DNA from: Bacillota bacterium
Lineage (GTDB): Bacteria > Bacillota > Bacilli > Paenibacillales > Paenibacillaceae
Assembly: GCA_023391635.1 (NCBI GenBank)
Contig: JAEWAQ010000063.1
Coordinates: 45,677 to 109,676, forward strand
DNA length: 64,000 nucleotides
Reading direction: 5' to 3'
Shown: piece after piece, positions 58,406-64,000 of the stretch
Layout: every line of letters begins with the position of its first letter
Position numbering within the stretch: position 1 is the stretch's first letter
Translations under genes and position numbers: made by a program
Notes under the pieces: model-generated
Database searches by the model: none
The model's input: the letters and a program-made list of their open reading frames with translations, nothing else
What the model was told of the DNA's origin: nothing

Positions 58406-58828
58406 ATGCCAACAATCAACCAACTCGTTCGCAAGGGTCGCGAACCGAAGGTCATCAAATCCAAGTCGCCTGCGCTGCAAAGAGGCTACAATGCTCTGAA
58501 GCGTCTGGAGACGGATATCAGCGCGCCTCAGAAGCGTGGAGTGTGCACGCGCGTAGGCACGATGACGCCGAAGAAACCGAACTCCGCACTTCGCAAGTAC
58601 GCGCGGGTACGTCTGACGAACCGCGTCGAGGTGACTGCCTATATTCCGGGGATCGGTCATAACCTGCAGGAACACAGCGTCGTGCTGATTCGCGGGGGCC
58701 GGGTAAAGGACCTTCCGGGCGTGCGTTATCACATCGTGCGCGGAGCACTCGATACCGCAGGCGTGAACAATCGTGCGCAAGCTCGTTCCAAGTACGGAAC
58801 GAAGCGTCCTAAGGTCAAGAAATCATAA
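58406..58828 (+). CDS. rpsL: 30S ribosomal protein S12
   Basis: The 140-aa protein is full-length S12: PTINQLVRKGREPK, the decoding loop CTRVGTMTPKKPNSALRK, and the second loop around IRGGRVKDLPGVRYHIVRG. The lysines of PKKPNS, whose change gives streptomycin resistance, are wild type. The ATG follows GAAGGGGGTGG. It is upstream of rpsG and fusA as usual. Confidence 0.98.
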   Translation: MPTINQLVRKGREPKVIKSKSPALQRGYNALKRLETDISAPQKRGVCTRVGTMTPKKPNSALRKYARVRLTNRVEVTAYIPGIGHNLQEHSVVLIRGGRVKDLPGVRYHIVRGALDTAGVNNRAQARSKYGTKRPKVKKS

Positions 58829-58897
58829 TCGGCATGACGCGATTGCAAGGCGTCGGCCATTCCAGGTTATAAGCAGAAGGGAAAGGAGGAACTCTAC

Positions 58898-59368
58898 ATG
58901 CCTCGCAAAGGACCTGTACCGAAACGGGACGTTCTCCCGGATCCGGTCTATAACAGCAAGCTCGTTACCCGTCTGGTCAATCGCATCATGATCGACGGCA
59001 AAAAGGGCGTAGCCCAGCAACTGCTGTACAATGCGTTCAACATCATTCGCGAACGGTCCGGCAAAGATCCGATGGAAGTATTCGAAGCGGCCATCAAGAA
59101 CATCATGCCGGTACTGGAAGTCAAAGCCCGTCGCGTAGGCGGCGCGAACTACCAGGTTCCGATCGAAGTCAAGCCGGAGCGCCGTACGTCGCTCGGTCTT
59201 CGCTGGCTCGTGAACTACTCCCGCAACCGCGGCGAGAAGACGATGGAAGAGCGTTTGGCGGCGGAAATTCTCGATGCTTCCAATAACACGGGAGCAGCGG
59301 TCAAGAAGCGCGAAGATACCCATAAAATGGCGGAAGCGAACAAAGCGTTCGCACACTACCGCTGGTAA
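58898..59368 (+). CDS. rpsG: 30S ribosomal protein S7
   Basis: The 156-aa protein is complete S7 (PRKGPVPKRDVLPDPVYNSKLVTRLVNRIM, then KARRVGGANYQVPIEV and HKMAEANKAFAHYRW at the end). It nucleates the 30S head and can repress the str operon in E. coli. The ATG follows AAAGGAGGA, and fusA starts 17 nt after the stop. Confidence 0.98.
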   Translation: MPRKGPVPKRDVLPDPVYNSKLVTRLVNRIMIDGKKGVAQQLLYNAFNIIRERSGKDPMEVFEAAIKNIMPVLEVKARRVGGANYQVPIEVKPERRTSLGLRWLVNYSRNRGEKTMEERLAAEILDASNNTGAAVKKREDTHKMAEANKAFAHYRW

Positions 59369-59385
59369 TCGAAGGGAGACACATT

Positions 59386-61464
<2,079 letters not shown>

Positions 61465-61568
61465 TCGCTATACCATGTGCAAGCGGCAGGGCAACAGGCG
61501 CGCGTTCGCCGCGTGACCTGGCCCGCCATCAATACAATATTTTTCCTTAATTAAGGAGGCAAAAACCA

Positions 61569-62759
61569 ATGGCAAAGGCTAAGTTTGAACGTAACAAACC
61601 GCACGTTAACATCGGTACGATCGGTCACGTTGACCATGGCAAAACGACGACGACGGCTGCAATCACGACGGTTCTTTCCAAGAAGTACGGCGGAGCGGCA
61701 ATCGCATTCGACCAAATCGACAAGGCGCCGGAAGAGCGCGAGCGCGGCATTACGATCTCGACGTCCCACGTTGAATACGAAACGCCGAATCGCCACTATG
61801 CGCACGTTGACTGCCCGGGCCACGCCGACTATGTCAAGAACATGATCACCGGTGCTGCCCAGATGGACGGCGCAATCCTGGTCGTATCCGCAGCTGACGG
61901 CCCGATGCCGCAAACGCGCGAGCATATCCTTCTCTCCCGCCAAGTTGGCGTTCCTTACATCGTCGTATTCTTGAACAAGTGCGACATGGTGGAAGACGAC
62001 GAACTGCTTGAGCTGGTTGAAATGGAAGTGCGCGACCTGCTGAACGAATACGAGTTCCCGGGCGACGACACGCCGATCATCCGCGGTTCCGCTCGCGAAG
62101 CGCTGCAAAATCCGGACGGTCCTTGGGCCGAGAAAATCGTTGAACTGTTCGAAGCCGTTGACAGCTACATTCCGGAACCAGTTCGCGCTACCGACAAGCC
62201 GTTCCTGATGCCTGTCGAAGACGTGTTCACGATCACGGGTCGCGGTACGGTTGCTACGGGTCGCGTTGAGCGCGGTATCGTTAAAGTCGGCGACGAAGTC
62301 GAAATCGTAGGTCTGCAAGAAGAGACCCGCAAGTCGGTCGTTACGGGCGTTGAAATGTTCCGCAAGCTGCTCGACCAAGCGCAAGCCGGCGACAACGTTG
62401 GCGCACTGCTTCGCGGCGTTGATCGCAAAGACATCGAGCGTGGTCAAGTTATCGTGAAGCCGGGTTCGGTTAAGCCGCACACGGAATTCTCGGCACAGAT
62501 CTACGTTCTGACCCAAGCTGAAGGCGGCCGTCATAAGCCTTTCTTCACGGGTTACCGTCCGCAGTTCTACTTCCGCACGACGGACGTAACGGGCATCATC
62601 AACCTGCCGGAAGGCACGGAAATGGTTATGCCTGGCGACAACATCACGGTTACGGTTCAACTGATCTCGCCGATCGCGATCGAAGAAGGTACGCGCTTCG
62701 CTATCCGCGAAGGCGGCCGCACGGTTGGCGCCGGCGCAGTTGCATCGATCACGAAGTAA
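61569..62759 (+). CDS. tuf: Elongation factor Tu
   Basis: The 396-aa protein is canonical EF-Tu: GHVDHGKTT (19-27), RGITI, DCPGHADY, NKCD in the GTPase domain, and domains II and III ending VGAGAVASITK. It delivers aminoacyl-tRNA to the ribosome. The ATG follows AAGGAGGC. Codon use is strongly biased, as expected for a highly expressed gene. A hairpin terminator follows. Confidence 0.99.
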   Translation: MAKAKFERNKPHVNIGTIGHVDHGKTTTTAAITTVLSKKYGGAAIAFDQIDKAPEERERGITISTSHVEYETPNRHYAHVDCPGHADYVKNMITGAAQMDGAILVVSAADGPMPQTREHILLSRQVGVPYIVVFLNKCDMVEDDELLELVEMEVRDLLNEYEFPGDDTPIIRGSAREALQNPDGPWAEKIVELFEAVDSYIPEPVRATDKPFLMPVEDVFTITGRGTVATGRVERGIVKVGDEVEIVGLQEETRKSVVTGVEMFRKLLDQAQAGDNVGALLRGVDRKDIERGQVIVKPGSVKPHTEFSAQIYVLTQAEGGRHKPFFTGYRPQFYFRTTDVTGIINLPEGTEMVMPGDNITVTVQLISPIAIEEGTRFAIREGGRTVGAGAVASITK

Positions 62760-62829
62760 GACAAGGAAACTCACGCTCGTATTTATTATGAAGGGTTTTC
62801 CATAAGTGATGGATACGCGCGTGAAGCAC

Positions 62830-62870
62830 ACGCCGCTTGCTCTGAGAGATCAGGGCGGGCGGCGTTTTTA
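62830..62870 (+). terminator. Terminator after tuf
   Basis: ACGCCGCTTGCTCTG pairs with CAGGGCGGGCGGCGT (15 bp including three G-U), followed by TTTTATTTTT. Confidence 0.93.
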
Positions 62871-62898
62871 TTTTTCGTGCAATCGAGAGGGTGATCGA

Positions 62899-63576
62899 AT
62901 GTTTGAAGACGAATATCATGCGCTATATCGGAAGCAACTGTCGGAGGCGAGGGGCCAACGCAAGGAAATGCTGGAGGAAGATTTGACGGGAACGAAGTTG
63001 ATGCTGGAAGTTCTTCATCCTGTATTAGGCACGCTGGAAGGTATTGTGCTGGAACATGAAATGATCGGCTTATCGGGGGTGAAGATTTACGGGGATGCCT
63101 TCATCGAGAGATGGGGCGTTGTAATGGAAGAAGAGCACTTTATTACCCATGCGGAGATGGTGACGCGCAAGCGGTTTTCCTTCGAGCGGGCAAGGGCTCG
63201 TTCTGTTGCGGTCCTCGGCTTTGCATATTTTCCTTATAGTCGTGACGAGTTGTTGCGGCAGTCTGATCTTTGCAGGAAGGACCTGCAGCAATTTATTCAG
63301 GCAAGGGCAGGTACGCTGAACAACGATTATTTGTCTTTATCCGTGTACGAGCGCGAGACTCTTCGTGCGGCTTTTCTTGCAGGCAGACCGATTGGTCTGA
63401 AAGAATTAACAACATGGCTACAGCTAGAAAGACATGCTTGCAGTCGGGTTGCACAACAACTTGTAGTTAAAGGAATGCTCACTAAAATTGGCGGCAGTGA
63501 GTATCGTTGTCATCAGTTTGACTTGTCTGAACCAGGGAGATCGCTGCTCCTAAGAGGGGGTACAAGACGTTCCTAA
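62899..63576 (+). CDS. Unrecognised 225-aa protein, possible C-terminal winged helix
   Basis: I do not recognise this protein. The N-terminal third is charged and helical (HALYRKQLSEARGQRKEMLEE), the middle is mixed strand/helix (LEGIVLEHEMIGLSGVKIYGDAFIERWGVV), and the C-terminal ~80 residues (SLSVYERETLRAAFLAGRPIGLKELTTWLQLERHACSRVAQQLVVKGMLTKIG) resemble a MarR-like winged helix. No membrane span or signal is visible. ATG 62899 follows GAGAGGGTGA; the longer frame overlaps the tuf terminator. It ends about 2 nt before a 51-bp tandem array and looks AT-richer than the str operon by eye. Confidence 0.8.
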   Translation: MFEDEYHALYRKQLSEARGQRKEMLEEDLTGTKLMLEVLHPVLGTLEGIVLEHEMIGLSGVKIYGDAFIERWGVVMEEEHFITHAEMVTRKRFSFERARARSVAVLGFAYFPYSRDELLRQSDLCRKDLQQFIQARAGTLNNDYLSLSVYERETLRAAFLAGRPIGLKELTTWLQLERHACSRVAQQLVVKGMLTKIGGSEYRCHQFDLSEPGRSLLLRGGTRRS

Positions 63577-64000
63577 GTTTAGCGAAATGAGGGCTACGGC
63601 GGAAGGTAGGTACTGAAACTACCTAAGTTGGGCGAAGTAAGGGAGTGCGGCGAGAGATGTGCATTGAAAGTACCTAAGTTTGGCGAAACGAGGAGCTATG
63701 GCGGGAGATGGGTACTGAAAGTACCTAAGTTGGGCGAAATAAGGAGCTATGGCGGGAGATAGGTACTGAAAGTACCTAAGCTGAGCGAAATGAGGGAGTG
63801 CGGCGGGAGATGGGTACTGAAAGTACCCAAGTTTGGCGAAATGAGGAGCTATGGCGTGAGGTAGGTACTGAAAGTACCTAAGTTGGGCGAAACGAGGGGG
63901 CGCGGCGAGAGATGGGCATTGAAAGTACCCAAGTTTGGCGAAATGAGGAGCTATGGCGGGTGGTTGGTACTGAAAGTACCTAAGTTGGGCGAAACGAGGG
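63572..64000. repeat. 51-bp tandem repeat array, truncated by window end
   Basis: About 8.5 units start at C-C-T/C-A-A-G positions 63572, 63622, 63673, 63724, 63775, 63826, 63877, 63928 and 63979 (first interval 50, the rest 51). Units share CTAAGTT-GGCGAAA and GGAG-TATGGCGGGAG, and meet at a GGTACT-GAA-AGTACC dyad. Units alternate between AGCTATGGCG and AGTGCGGCG types. Plus-strand frames contain stops. Confidence 0.95.

Noticed and set aside
63572..64000. CRISPR array
   Set aside because: Units are contiguous 51-mers without unique spacers, and no cas gene is present.
63577..64000. Repeat protein encoded by the 51-bp units
   Set aside because: The best plus frame is broken by TAG in the units at 63724 and 63826; the open minus frame has no ATG, GTG or TTG in the window.

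Overview
The window comes from a GC-rich member of the Bacillales, most likely Paenibacillaceae (Paenibacillus/Cohnella type). The right half carries the Bacillus-type order radA-disA-(PIN/TRAM)-ispD-ispF-gltX-cysE-cysS-mrnC-rlmB-yacP-sigH-rpmG-secE-nusG-rplKAJL-rsmC-rpoB-rpoC-(L7Ae)-rpsL-rpsG-fusA-tuf. Strong AGGAGG-type ribosome binding sites, frequent TTG/GTG starts, sigma-A promoters, a Cys T-box, a preQ1 riboswitch and an L10 leader all fit Firmicutes. No tRNA, rRNA, CRISPR array, integrase or intact insertion sequence was seen.

Layout. 1-9.4 kb is accessory: the tail of a copper-amine-oxidase-like domain protein; a preQ1-controlled queF plus VUT-family transporter pair (queuosine supply); a divergent AraC regulator/phytanoyl-CoA dioxygenase-like pair; an Rpn/PD-(D/E)XK protein; an Asp-box lipoprotein; a YtrA-type GntR/ABC operon; and a ROK sugar kinase. 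9.4-23.4 kb is one carbohydrate locus: a YesM/YesN two-component system diverges from a CUT1 ABC importer (binding protein and two permeases, no ATPase), a secreted GH28-like protein, then RraA-like, PIG-L deacetylase, enolase-superfamily dehydratase, TIM-barrel amidohydrolase and zinc dehydrogenase genes. The last set matches, role for role, a non-phosphorylative dehydrogenase/lactonase/dehydratase/aldolase sugar pathway. The locus is bracketed by two direct copies of a ~70-nt element that ends in a terminator hairpin. Two MFS transporters and an ArsR regulator follow to 26.8 kb.

27-62.8 kb is the conserved housekeeping block: DNA repair and c-di-AMP (radA, disA), phospholipid (pssA), isoprenoid (ispDF), tRNA charging (gltX, cysS), cysteine (cysE), RNA processing (mrnC, rlmB, yacP), sporulation sigma factor (sigH), secretion (secE), then transcription and translation machinery. 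Departures from the Bacillus order are three genes (DeoR regulator, EamA transporter, phosphoesterase) between gltX and the T-box-cysE unit, a convergent small Cys-rich gene beside pssA, and a two-gene ABC transporter between rpoC and the L7Ae-family gene. A hairpin that ends in the Shine-Dalgarno sequence recurs before a small membrane protein gene, secE and rplK.

The right end holds an unrecognised 225-aa protein and a 51-bp tandem array that runs off the window. Each junction of that array carries a short dyad whose outer base pair varies in a compensated way.
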